Positions 1 through 7,652 of a stretch of 64,000 nt of DNA are shown here, piece after piece. Numbering within the stretch: the first letter of the stretch is position 1; each line of letters begins with the position of its first letter. The translations under genes were made by a program, and so were the position numbers. The notes beneath the pieces were generated by a model that was given only the letters and a program-made list of their open reading frames with translations, had not been told where the DNA came from and ran no database searches. Source of the stretch: Streptomyces ortus (GTDB lineage: Bacteria > Actinomycetota > Actinomycetes > Streptomycetales > Streptomycetaceae); NCBI RefSeq assembly GCF_026341275.1, contig NZ_JAIFZO010000002.1:6974118-7038117 (forward strand), given 5' to 3'.

Positions 1-901
1 CGTAGAGCCACTTCCTGGCGGTCTCCACGCCTATCTGCATGTCCACGATGCGGTGCGAGACGGCCTGGTTGGCGCCGATGTGCCGGCCGAACTGGGTACG
101 GCCGCGGGCGTGTTCGACGCAGCGCTCCAGCCGGTGCTGCATCTCGCCGAGGATCCCGGCGAAGCCGCACAGGATCTCCCACTTCATGACCTCGTCGAGG
201 ACCAGGAACCCGGAGCCCACCGCCCCCAGCACCTGCGAGCGGGGGATCCGGACGTCCGTCAGGAAGAGCTCGGACAGCGGTGACGTGCGCAGGCCCATCT
301 TCGCCAGGGGGCGGCCGAGCGCCACCCCCGGGGTGTCCGTCGGGACCAGGAACGCCGTGATGCCGTCGAGGTGCCCGGGAGCCCCGGTACGCGCGTACAC
401 CACCACGAGGCCGGCGATCGGACCGTTGGTCACGAAGGCCTTGCCGCCGTCGAGTACGAACTCCCCGCCCTCCCGCCGGGCGGTGGTGCGCATCGCCAGC
501 ACGTCCGAGCCGCCGTCGGGCTCGGTGATGGCGTGCGCTCCGATCGTCTCGCCGGCGCACACCTTCGGCAGGTACCGCGCCTTCAGTTCCTTCGAACCGA
601 ACCGCTGGAGAGGAACGCCGGTGCTCACGACGTGTGTGCACGCGGAGAAGACCAGCCCGGCGTCGGGGCAGCGGTACCCCAGGCCCTCGAAGACGTACAT
701 CGTGGTCGGCAGGTCGCGGCCCGAACCGCCCCAGGCGCCGTCGAACGGAGTCCCGAAGAGCCCGATGGCGCTCAGGTGTCTCCAGCCGTCCCACGCGAAC
801 TCGCCGCGGGCGTCCCTCTCCAGGTGTCCGGCGCCCAGGTCGGCGCCGACGGCCTCCGCGGTGGTCCGCAGCGCCCTCTGCTCGTCTGTCCAGTGCCTCA
901 T
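1..901 (-). CDS. Acyl-CoA dehydrogenase family protein (C-terminus beyond left edge)
   Basis: Reading leftward from the ATG at 901 gives an open frame to the window edge, about 300 residues, beginning MRHWTDEQRALRTT. It has the N-terminal helical domain, then the flavin/substrate loop of acyl-CoA dehydrogenases (AHAITEPDGGSD), the beta-domain stretch GGKAFVTNGPIAG and the start of the C-terminal helical domain (GRTQFGRHIGANQAVSHR). Family members oxidise acyl-CoA or carrier-bound acyl groups with FAD. A cupin, a free carrier protein and a free adenylation enzyme lie directly upstream on the same strand, so the likely substrate is an aminoacyl or acyl group held on that carrier, as in prolyl-carrier oxidation (PltE) or aminomalonyl-carrier formation (ZmaI). 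The family is secure; the substrate is inference. The last quarter of the protein is not visible. Confidence 0.88.
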   Translation of the reverse strand, partial: MRHWTDEQRALRTTAEAVGADLGAGHLERDARGEFAWDGWRHLSAIGLFGTPFDGAWGGSGRDLPTTMYVFEGLGYRCPDAGLVFSACTHVVSTGVPLQRFGSKELKARYLPKVCAGETIGAHAITEPDGGSDVLAMRTTARREGGEFVLDGGKAFVTNGPIAGLVVVYARTGAPGHLDGITAFLVPTDTPGVALGRPLAKMGLRTSPLSELFLTDVRIPRSQVLGAVGSGFLVLDEVMKWEILCGFAGILGEMQHRLERCVEHARGRTQFGRHIGANQAVSHRIVDMQIGVETARKWLY

Positions 902-936
902 GGTTCCCCCGTCGGCAGGCAGTGGTCGTGGTTCGT

Positions 937-1314
937 TCAGTAGTGCGAGAACTCGTCCTGGTCCAGGTTGTGCCGTTCGCCGCCCTGCAGGGGCGGGTTG
1001 AAGACGCTGATCAGCTCCAGGTCGGTGTCCGGCGCGGCGATCAGGAAGTGTGCGTCGTGCTGGTCCAGGGCGTAGAGGACGCCCGGGCGCAGCTCGTGGG
1101 TGGCGCTCCCGTCGGGCAGGGAGATCCATCCCCGCCCGGTGATGCAGTAGCAGGCCTCAAGGTGCCTGCGGTACTCAAGGCGTGACTTCGTGCCCGCCCG
1201 TACCACGGTGTGACAGAAGGAGAAGCCCATCCGGTCGGCCCGCAGCAGCAGGCGGTGGCTCAGGCCGTTGCCCCACTCGACGACCGGAGCCTCTTCCTTC
1301 GTGCGTATCAGCAT
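937..1314 (-). CDS. Ectoine-synthase-like cupin (EctC family)
   Basis: A 125-residue single-domain cupin, close to EctC length (about 130). It carries EctC-like segments: RLLLRADRMGFSF near residue 22, HLEACYCITGRG near 50, VLYALDQHDAHF near 80 and SVFNPPL near 100. The Glu, Tyr and His known as metal ligands in EctC all appear to be kept (HLEA, LYALD, DAH). EctC closes N-acetyl-diaminobutyrate to a cyclic amidine and can also cyclise glutamine-like substrates. No ectA/ectB-type neighbours are adjacent. The gene instead sits between a carrier protein and an acyl-CoA dehydrogenase, so I infer a ring-closing or dehydrating step on a pathway intermediate rather than osmolyte synthesis. ATG start at 1314, 9 bases after the carrier-protein stop. 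Confidence 0.85.
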   Translation of the reverse strand: MLIRTKEEAPVVEWGNGLSHRLLLRADRMGFSFCHTVVRAGTKSRLEYRRHLEACYCITGRGWISLPDGSATHELRPGVLYALDQHDAHFLIAAPDTDLELISVFNPPLQGGERHNLDQDEFSHY

Positions 1315-1323
1315 GTCTTTCCC

Positions 1324-1623
1324 CTAGGGCGTCTCTCCGCCGGTGGTGCCGGTGGCGCTTGTGGCACGTGTGGCGCTCGTGGGCGTGTTCGTCTCGATGA
1401 AGTCCTGGATGGCCGCCACCGACCGGAAGGACTGGAGCGACAGGTCCAGGTCCTCCACCGGGAGGCGGTAGCGCTCCCGCAGCCAGCCGATGAGCTCCAG
1501 CAGTTGGAGACTGTTCACCACCCCCGTGTCGAACAGGTCCAGCGACGGTTCCAGGTCCGCGGCGGGGGTGTCGGGCAGATAGGTGGAGACGATGTGGTGG
1601 GTGATCTCGTGCCGCAGGTTCAT
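1324..1623 (-). CDS. Free-standing acyl/peptidyl carrier protein
   Basis: A 99-residue carrier protein. The phosphopantetheine site is in DTGVVNSLQLLELI near residue 36; the usual Asp-Ser-Leu is Asn-Ser-Leu here. The last 20 residues are a Thr/Ala-rich tail. Its ATG overlaps the stop of the upstream adenylation gene by 4 bases, so the two are translationally coupled and very likely form an activating pair: the enzyme loads an amino acid onto this carrier for modification by the downstream cupin and acyl-CoA dehydrogenase. PltL- and ZmaH-type carriers work this way. Modification by a PPTase is assumed from the family. Confidence 0.85.
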   Translation of the reverse strand: MNLRHEITHHIVSTYLPDTPAADLEPSLDLFDTGVVNSLQLLELIGWLRERYRLPVEDLDLSLQSFRSVAAIQDFIETNTPTSATRATSATGTTGGETP

Positions 1624-3143
1624 GCTGAGGACTCCGGTTGAGTGGGTCGGTTCGAACGGGCGTGGTGCCGGGCCGCGATGACGGACCGCACCTGGGCGCG
1701 GTCGACCTTGCCGGTGAGGCCGGTGGGCAGCGGCTCGCGGGTGAGGTGGACGGTGGGGACGGCCGCCCGGGGCAGCCAGGCGGAGCAGTGCGTGAGCAGT
1801 TGCAGGCCGGTGACCGCGCAGTCCGGGGCGACCCGCACCAGGGCGTGCAGGCGGGTGCCGGGGCCGGGCGCCGCGAGTGCGACCACCGCGGCCTCCAAAA
1901 CCTCGGGGTGGCTCTGCGCCACCTGCTCCACGGCCTCCGGGCTGACCCGGACACCGCCCACCTTGACCTGGAAGTCGTCACGCCCGACGAGGGTCAACGC
2001 GCCCTCGCTGTCGCGCCGGACCAGATCGCCGGTCCGGAACCAGACCGGCTCCGAGCTGCCCGGCGCGGGACGTACGAACCGGTCGTCGGGGTCCTCCGCG
2101 CCCAGGTACCCGTCCGCCTGGAACGGGGTGTGCACCAGCAGTTCGCCGGTGCCGGGGCCGTCCAGTTCCCGGCCGCCGCCGCCGACCAGCCGGACGCGGG
2201 CACCCGGCAGCGGGCTGCCCAGCGGCAGCGTCTCCAGGTCGGCCGCCTCCCGTGCGCCGCACGAGTACAGCAGGCTGTCGTTGGTCTCCGTGCAGCCGTA
2301 CACGTTGTGGAACTCGGCCCGGGGAAAGAGCCGGGCCAGCCGGGCGCGCAGGGAACGCGGGGTGTGCTCGCCGGTGAGCAGCACATGGCGGACCGAGGTG
2401 AAGGGCGCCGCGTCCGTCCCGGCCCCGGCCAGCGGGCGCAGCAGCGTGGGCACCGCCTGGACGACCTCGGGCCGTGTCTGCCTGAGCAGCCGCACCGCGT
2501 AACGCGGGTCGGCGGCCAGGCCGGGGTCCACCGGGATCACACAGCCGCCGTGCCGCAGGGTCGCCCAGACGTCGAACAGGCTGAGGTCGAAGTTCAGCGG
2601 GGCGTAGCTGAGCACCCGGTGGCCCGCGCCGAGCGGGAAGGCGCTCCCGGCCCAGCGGGTGAAGCGGTCCAGCGCGGCGCGGCTCAGACGGACGGTCTTC
2701 GGCAGTTTCGTCGAGCCCGAGGTGGTGAGCAGCAGCGCGGCGCCGGGTGACGCCGGCCGGGCGGGCCCCGGGATCGCTTCGAGTGCGGCGTCCCCGTCCG
2801 TGCCCGGCACCAGCAGGCCGCCGCAGCCCGCCCGTTCCGCCAGCCGGGCCGCGACCGGCCGGCCCAGGTCGGGGGAGAGCAGCAGCACGGTCCGCCGGGC
2901 GAGCAGACAGGCCAGCACCAGGGCGAGTGACGTGGGGGACTTCACCGCGCGGACCGCGACCGGGGCGTCCCCGCGGAGGTCCGGCGCGGCGAGCCGGACG
3001 GCGGCCGTGTCCGCGAGAGCGGCCAGTTCGCCGTAGGTGAGCGTGGTGCCGTTCCACAGCAGCGCCGGGGCGCCGGGTGCGCGTCGGCCGTGCGCGAGAA
3101 TGTCCTGCGCGAGAGAATCGAGCATGATGCCCGTACCGCCCAT
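1620..3143 (-). CDS. Discrete amino-acid adenylation enzyme (AMP-dependent ligase)
   Basis: A 507-residue stand-alone adenylation domain. Visible core motifs are LLLTTSGSTKLPK (A3), APLNFDLSLFDVW (A4), NVYGCTETND (A5), WFRTGDL (A7), GRDDFQVKVGGVRVSP (A8) and the C-terminal catalytic lysine in LTGKVDR (A10). The Asp in NFDL is where alpha-amino-acid-activating enzymes bind the amino group, so an amino acid is the expected substrate; I cannot name it. The acidic residue after YGCTETN is unusual at a pocket position. The ATG at 3143 has GGAAGA 8 bases upstream; ATG 3125 is an alternative. It is the first gene of an A / carrier / cupin / dehydrogenase run. The 264-base gap before it may hold a promoter. 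Confidence 0.9.
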   Translation of the reverse strand: MGGTGIMLDSLAQDILAHGRRAPGAPALLWNGTTLTYGELAALADTAAVRLAAPDLRGDAPVAVRAVKSPTSLALVLACLLARRTVLLLSPDLGRPVAARLAERAGCGGLLVPGTDGDAALEAIPGPARPASPGAALLLTTSGSTKLPKTVRLSRAALDRFTRWAGSAFPLGAGHRVLSYAPLNFDLSLFDVWATLRHGGCVIPVDPGLAADPRYAVRLLRQTRPEVVQAVPTLLRPLAGAGTDAAPFTSVRHVLLTGEHTPRSLRARLARLFPRAEFHNVYGCTETNDSLLYSCGAREAADLETLPLGSPLPGARVRLVGGGGRELDGPGTGELLVHTPFQADGYLGAEDPDDRFVRPAPGSSEPVWFRTGDLVRRDSEGALTLVGRDDFQVKVGGVRVSPEAVEQVAQSHPEVLEAAVVALAAPGPGTRLHALVRVAPDCAVTGLQLLTHCSAWLPRAAVPTVHLTREPLPTGLTGKVDRAQVRSVIAARHHARSNRPTQPESSA

Positions 3144-3407
3144 TCATGGATTCTTCCGGGGCAGCCGCCCGCCGCTGAGGCGGTGGTCGCAGCCGGTACT
3201 TTCCTCTTGTGTGGCTTCTGGTATTCGACACCGGGTCAATGACGGATTGCCGGTGTCGCAGAATTTCTCTCCGGAACGGAGCACCAATACGGTTCCGCGG
3301 GAAACACGTGGCTCCCCCCATTCGTGAATCGACGGTTTGGCCTGCACGATGTACGGATGCTCCGCCTCTGTAATGCGTGGGCGAAGAGCCTCAAACGGAA
3401 TGGCCGT

Positions 3408-5069
3408 TCACAGGGCCGCCAGGCTTTCGCGCAGCGTGTCCAGGCCCATGGCGCCCAGACCCAGCGCGTGGCTGTGGAACGCCCTGGAATCGAACGCCGG
3501 GCCATGGCGGCGGCGGGCCTCGTCGCGGGAGGCGCACCACACCCGCTCGCCGAGCTTGTACGAGGGGGCCTGGCCCGGCCAGCCCAGGTAACGGTCGATC
3601 TCCTCGTCCACGGCGCCCGGGTCGATGAGCGTGCGGGTCAGCAGGAAGTCCCGGCCCAGTCCGGGTGTCCAGCGTTCGCCCTCGTGGAAGCCGACGCCGG
3701 CGGGAATGGGCAGTTCGAGGTGCATACCGGTGTCGATGACGACCCGGGCCGCCCGGAACAGTTGCGCGTCCAGCATGCCCATGAGGGACGCGTCGTCCTT
3801 CAGGTGGCCCAGTTCCCGCATCAGCCGCTCCGCGTACAGGGCCCAGCCCTCGCTGTGGGCCGACACATGGCACAGCAGCCGCTGGAAGCGGTTGAGCGTG
3901 CCGGCCCGCAGCACGGCGGTGCCGACCTGCAGGTGATGGCCGGGAACGCCCTCGTGGTACACGGTGGTCACCTTGCGCCAGGTGGGGTGGTGGGTCCGGC
4001 CCGCGGGCAGTGACCACCACACCCGGCCCGGCCGGGAGAGGTCGTCCGAGGGTCCGGTGTAGTACGTGCCGCCGCCCGCCGGCGCGATCCGGTTCTCCAG
4101 CGTCGCCAGCGGCCCGGGGAGGTCGAAGTGCGACCCGCGCAGCTCGGCCGACGCCGTGTCGGAGAGCTCCTGTGCCCAGCGCCGGAAGGCCTCCGCCCCT
4201 TCCGCCAGCCAGGCCGGATCGGCGTTCAGTACGGCCGCCGCCCCGCGCGGGCCGGCGCCTGGCGCGATCCGGTCGGCCACCTGCCGCAGTTCGGCCTCGA
4301 TGGTGAGGAACTCCTGCCAGCCCCAGGCGTACACCTCGGCCGGGTCCAGCACGGCACCGGTGAAGTAGCGGAGCCACAGGCGGTAGGTGTCGGCGCCGAC
4401 GGCGTCCCGCAGCGGCGCCGCCGGAGCCAGCTCGTCGCGCAGGAAACGGGCCAGCCCGGAGTAGGCGGCGCGGGCCGCCCGCACGCCCGCGTCCAGGTCC
4501 GCACGGAGTGCGGCCGGTACGTCGGCGTCGGCGGTCAGCGTGGCGAAGTATCCCGCCGCCCAGCTGTCGCACTGTGCCGCACACCCCGTGACCTGGCGCA
4601 ACGCCGCCACCGTGCCGCGGGAGGCGGCGTGGCGCAACCCGTCCCGCAGGCCTGTCACGGCCGCCGGGACCCGGGCCAGCCGGGACGCGATCACCGCCCA
4701 GTCGGCCGGGGTACGGGTGGGCATGAGGTCGAAGACCGAGCGCAGGAGCTGTACCGGACTCTCGATCACGTTGAGCGCGGCGCTGTCGAGTCCGGCGTCG
4801 TGGATCTCCATCTCCCTCCTCACCCGTTCGGTGAAGACGGTTCGGGCGGTGGCCTCGGCGGCGTCCCGCGGCCGGGCGGCGGACACGGCACCCAGGGCCG
4901 CGGTGTTCAGGTCGGAGCGGGCCCGGTGGCCCGCGGGCGAGTAGTCGGTGAGCCGGCTCTCGTGGCCGGCGATGCCTCGAACGGTGGCGGCGACGGGGTC
5001 CAGGTCTGCGTAGCGGGTGACGTAGTCGTCGCACAAGGAGTGAACAGAGTCAGTAACCGCAGCGTGCAT
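3408..5069 (-). CDS. DUF885 family metallopeptidase-like protein
   Basis: About 553 residues from the ATG at 5069; the frame extends to a GTG at 5123 with no good ribosome site for either. The DUF885 signature is present: YHEGVPGHHLQ near residue 370, a zinc-peptidase-like HExxxGH arrangement. Further family blocks follow, such as SEGWALYAERLMRELG and the C-terminal FDSRAFHSHALGLG. No signal peptide is seen, so it is probably cytoplasmic. DUF885 proteins resemble zinc carboxypeptidases but are poorly characterised. It lies at the promoter-proximal end of the leftward arm, divergent from the rightward biosynthetic operon. It could trim a peptide or acyl group from the product (maturation or self-protection). 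That role is inference only. Confidence 0.82.
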   Translation of the reverse strand: MHAAVTDSVHSLCDDYVTRYADLDPVAATVRGIAGHESRLTDYSPAGHRARSDLNTAALGAVSAARPRDAAEATARTVFTERVRREMEIHDAGLDSAALNVIESPVQLLRSVFDLMPTRTPADWAVIASRLARVPAAVTGLRDGLRHAASRGTVAALRQVTGCAAQCDSWAAGYFATLTADADVPAALRADLDAGVRAARAAYSGLARFLRDELAPAAPLRDAVGADTYRLWLRYFTGAVLDPAEVYAWGWQEFLTIEAELRQVADRIAPGAGPRGAAAVLNADPAWLAEGAEAFRRWAQELSDTASAELRGSHFDLPGPLATLENRIAPAGGGTYYTGPSDDLSRPGRVWWSLPAGRTHHPTWRKVTTVYHEGVPGHHLQVGTAVLRAGTLNRFQRLLCHVSAHSEGWALYAERLMRELGHLKDDASLMGMLDAQLFRAARVVIDTGMHLELPIPAGVGFHEGERWTPGLGRDFLLTRTLIDPGAVDEEIDRYLGWPGQAPSYKLGERVWCASRDEARRRHGPAFDSRAFHSHALGLGAMGLDTLRESLAAL

Positions 5070-5304
5070 ATGCCGACTGTAAGGAGCGGGCGGCAGGATC
5101 AGCCACCACGTTAAGGACGGCACTTGATCGGCTATGAATATTTATCGTAATTTTCTGGGCAAAAACTGACAGAACAGATGTTGAATTTTCATCGAGGAGC
5201 CTGTGGCTCCATGCTGCGGGTGGTGCCTCACGGGTGTTTTGTCCGACCCGAGGAAATCATTCCGGGAGCGCGATCCGGCCATTGTTCGAAACGATATTGA
5301 GGCG

Positions 5305-5365
5305 ATCGCAAAATTGCTCTTTGCGATAACGGGATTGACACGGCTCGGCGACTCTGGGGTAGCCT
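5305..5365 (+). promoter_or_regulatory. Probable promoter and operator of the rightward biosynthetic operon
   Basis: The roughly 370 bases between the divergent DUF885 and aldolase genes (5070-5439) are clearly more AT-rich than their surroundings. They contain a perfect 8-bp inverted repeat (ATCGCAAA at 5305-5312, TTTGCGAT at 5320-5327). Eight bases downstream is TTGACA (5335-5340), followed after 19 bases by TAGCCT (5360-5365), matching a sigma-70-like promoter with a slightly long spacer. The first rightward gene starts at 5440. No gene is visible in this gap. The promoter assignment is a pattern match. Confidence 0.5.
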
Positions 5366-5439
5366 CCAAAGCGATCTAGGCGATGCCTGGCATACGCGAG
5401 AATCGGCTCAGTCAAAATCCACGGGGGTGGAGTCGACGT

Positions 5440-6234
5440 ATGAGTCTTCATGATCTCAAGCCAATACCGAAAGATCAACTGTTCTTTCGCTGGCCGCGAT
5501 CGTACGAGGATGTAGAGGAAGAACGGAGACACCGTCAGGAGAGTCTCCTGGTGGCATTTCGCCTCTTCGGGAAATTCGGCTTCGAAGAAGGCACCGCCGG
5601 GCACATCACGGCCCGCGACCCGGAGCACACGGACTATTTCTGGGCCAACCCCTACGGGGTTTCCTTCCAGCACGTCCGGAAGGGCGACCTGGTCCTCGTC
5701 GACGCCCAGGGTGCGGTGGTCGAGGGCCGGCACCACGTCAACGAGTCGGCGTTCGCGATCCACTCGCGGATCCACAGCGCCCGCCCCGAGGTGGTGTCCG
5801 CGGCACACAGCCACTCCCTCCACGGCAAGGCACTGGCGTCCATGGGCGCGATGCTGGAACCGCTGACCCAGGACGCCTGCGCGTTCTACGAGGCGCACGG
5901 CCTCTACGACGACTACAACGGCGTGGTGACCGACCTGGAGGAGGGCAAGCGCATCGCCGTCGCCCTCGGCGGCCACAAGGCGGTGATCCTGCGCAACCAC
6001 GGGCTGCTCACCGTCGGACGCTCGGTCGAGGCCGCGGCCTGGTGGTTCATCACGATGGAACGCTCCTGCCAGGCACAGCTGCTGGCCAAGGCCGCCGGCC
6101 GGGTGGTGCACATCGACCACAGGACCGCCAGTGCGGCACGGGACCAGCTCGGCAACGACGACATGGGCTGGATCAACTTCCAGCCGCTGCGCGACCAGGT
6201 CCTCCGTGAGGAGCCCGACCTGTTCGAGCGGTGA
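5440..6234 (+). CDS. Class II aldolase/adducin family protein
   Basis: 264 residues from the ATG at 5440, which follows a GGGGGTGGAG ribosome site; an upstream in-frame start at 5383 lacks one. Fold markers are FGFEEGTAGHITARDP near residue 45, a metal-binding block AHSHSLHGKAL near 122 and a third metal histidine in LRNHGLLTVG near 186. Family members are zinc aldolases, epimerases or decarboxylases; the related CloR/NovR proteins of antibiotic clusters are iron oxygenases, so lyase chemistry cannot be assumed. It is the first gene of the rightward operon and overlaps the KASIII-like gene by 4 bases. Its likely job is C-C bond cleavage or formation, or oxidation, in making a precursor. Confidence 0.88.
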   Translation: MSLHDLKPIPKDQLFFRWPRSYEDVEEERRHRQESLLVAFRLFGKFGFEEGTAGHITARDPEHTDYFWANPYGVSFQHVRKGDLVLVDAQGAVVEGRHHVNESAFAIHSRIHSARPEVVSAAHSHSLHGKALASMGAMLEPLTQDACAFYEAHGLYDDYNGVVTDLEEGKRIAVALGGHKAVILRNHGLLTVGRSVEAAAWWFITMERSCQAQLLAKAAGRVVHIDHRTASAARDQLGNDDMGWINFQPLRDQVLREEPDLFER

Positions 6235-7343
6235 CGACGACCAGGACCGGTGACGACCAGGACCGACGACGGCCAGGACCAATGACGGCCGGGATCGATG
6301 ACGACCGACGGGGGTCGCGAACAGTGGAGGACGTCTACCTTTCCGGCATCGGCACCTATGTGCCGGCCGACCGGACCACGGTGACGGAAGCGGTCGCGGA
6401 CGGCCGCTACGAACAGGTCTGGAACGCCAAGGACCGCTTGGAGACAGTGGCGGTGGAGACTCGGCTCTCACCGGCCGAGATGGCTGTCAGGGCAGGCCGG
6501 CAGGCACTGCTGCGCTCCGGGCACCGCCCGCAGGACATCAGCCTCCTGCTGCACGCCACCGCCTACCGCCAGGGCCCGGAGGCATGGGCCGCGGCGTCGT
6601 ACGTGGAGCGGTACGCCGTCGGCGTCGGAGCCCCGGCGCTGGAGATCCGGCAGGGGTGCAACGGCGGCCTGTTCGCGCTCGGCCTGGCCAGGAGCCACCT
6701 GGGCCAGTACGCGGACACGGCGGTGCTGATCACCTGCGCGGACCGGTTCGACGGCGAGTTCGACCGCTGGCGTACGAACAAGGGCATGGTCTTCGGGGAC
6801 GGCGCGGCGGCTGTCGTGATGTCCCACCGCCGAGGCACCGCCCGGGTCCTCGGCGTCGCGACCCGGGCCGACTCCGAGCTGGAACAGATGCACCGGAGCA
6901 CGGGATCGCTGGCGTCGGCGACGCTGCGGCGCGGGCCCCTCGACGCCGGCCCGGCCAAGAAGGCCTTCCTGCGCACCACTTCCTCGGCGGAGGTGCAGCG
7001 CCGTTTCGAGACCCAGGTCGTCGACGCGGTGGACGGTGCGCTGTCCGAGGCGGGCACCAAGCTGGACGGCATCGCCCAGGTGCTGGTGTCCAACCTGGGG
7101 CACGAGTTGCTCACCCGGGCGTTCCTGGACCCGCTGGAGCTTCCCGTGGAACGCACCGCCTGGCAGTGGGGCAGGCGCATCGGCCACCTCGCCAACAGCG
7201 ATCAGTTCCTGGCGCTCGAACACCAGGTGCGTACGGGTGTGCTGCACGAGGGCGACCATGTGCTGCTGATCGGCATGGGCGTCGGTTTCGTCTGGACCGC
7301 GACGGTGCTGGAGATCGCGGAACTGCCAGTCCGGACGCACTGA
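6231..7343 (+). CDS. Ketoacyl synthase III-like protein, first copy
   Basis: 370 residues from the GTG at 6231 (4-base overlap with the aldolase stop). The conserved domain begins at VEDVYLSGIGTYVP, so a GTG at 6325 with GGGGG upstream is also plausible; the stretch between is a repeated GACGACCAGGACC sequence. A thiolase-fold nucleophile is visible in LEIRQGCNGGLFALG. The FabH His-Gln-x-Asn block is not recognisable: the aligned segment reads VSNLGHELL, and a histidine occurs later in GRRIGHLANSDQF near residue 320. Such divergent members in antibiotic clusters can transfer acyl groups to O or N (CerJ type) instead of forming C-C bonds. A second member is encoded at 22500-23462 with matching SN and GRI-H-SD motifs, so the two may act as a pair. 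Confidence 0.88.
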   Translation: MTTTRTGDDQDRRRPGPMTAGIDDDRRGSRTVEDVYLSGIGTYVPADRTTVTEAVADGRYEQVWNAKDRLETVAVETRLSPAEMAVRAGRQALLRSGHRPQDISLLLHATAYRQGPEAWAAASYVERYAVGVGAPALEIRQGCNGGLFALGLARSHLGQYADTAVLITCADRFDGEFDRWRTNKGMVFGDGAAAVVMSHRRGTARVLGVATRADSELEQMHRSTGSLASATLRRGPLDAGPAKKAFLRTTSSAEVQRRFETQVVDAVDGALSEAGTKLDGIAQVLVSNLGHELLTRAFLDPLELPVERTAWQWGRRIGHLANSDQFLALEHQVRTGVLHEGDHVLLIGMGVGFVWTATVLEIAELPVRTH

Positions 7344-7423
7344 CGGGCGGGCGGGCCGGCCGCGCCCCGAGCGGTGCCCCGGTCTCGCCCCTGAGCGCGG
7401 CACACCGACAGCCGACACCGCGC

Positions 7424-7490
7424 ACTCGCCCACCGGAGTACTCGCACACCGAGCACTCAACGACCGAGCACTCGCACACCGAATATCCGC
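7424..7490 (+). repeat. Imperfect short tandem repeats in an intergenic gap
   Basis: The 309 bases between the KASIII-like gene and the EPSP-synthase-like gene hold repeats of a CGAGCACTC / CGCACACCG pattern, including two copies of ACTCGCACACCGA. I see no credible gene in this gap. It is the only gap of this size within the otherwise tightly packed rightward operon. Confidence 0.6.
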
Positions 7491-7652
7491 GCGCCGCGCG
7501 TTCGCGCCGCGCGCGCACCTGAACCCCTTACACGAACCCCCCTCATACGCGCAGCGGCCCCGTGCCGCCGGGCGGCCACGCACCGAGTGGTGCCGCCCGG
7601 TCCGTCTCGATTCCGGCGACCGATCTTGTCCGGTCGCCATGGGAGTGTGTCC

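Noticed and set aside
1638..2750. Plus-strand frame of 370 codons opposite the adenylation gene
   Set aside because: It mirrors the adenylation enzyme and lacks any recognisable domain.
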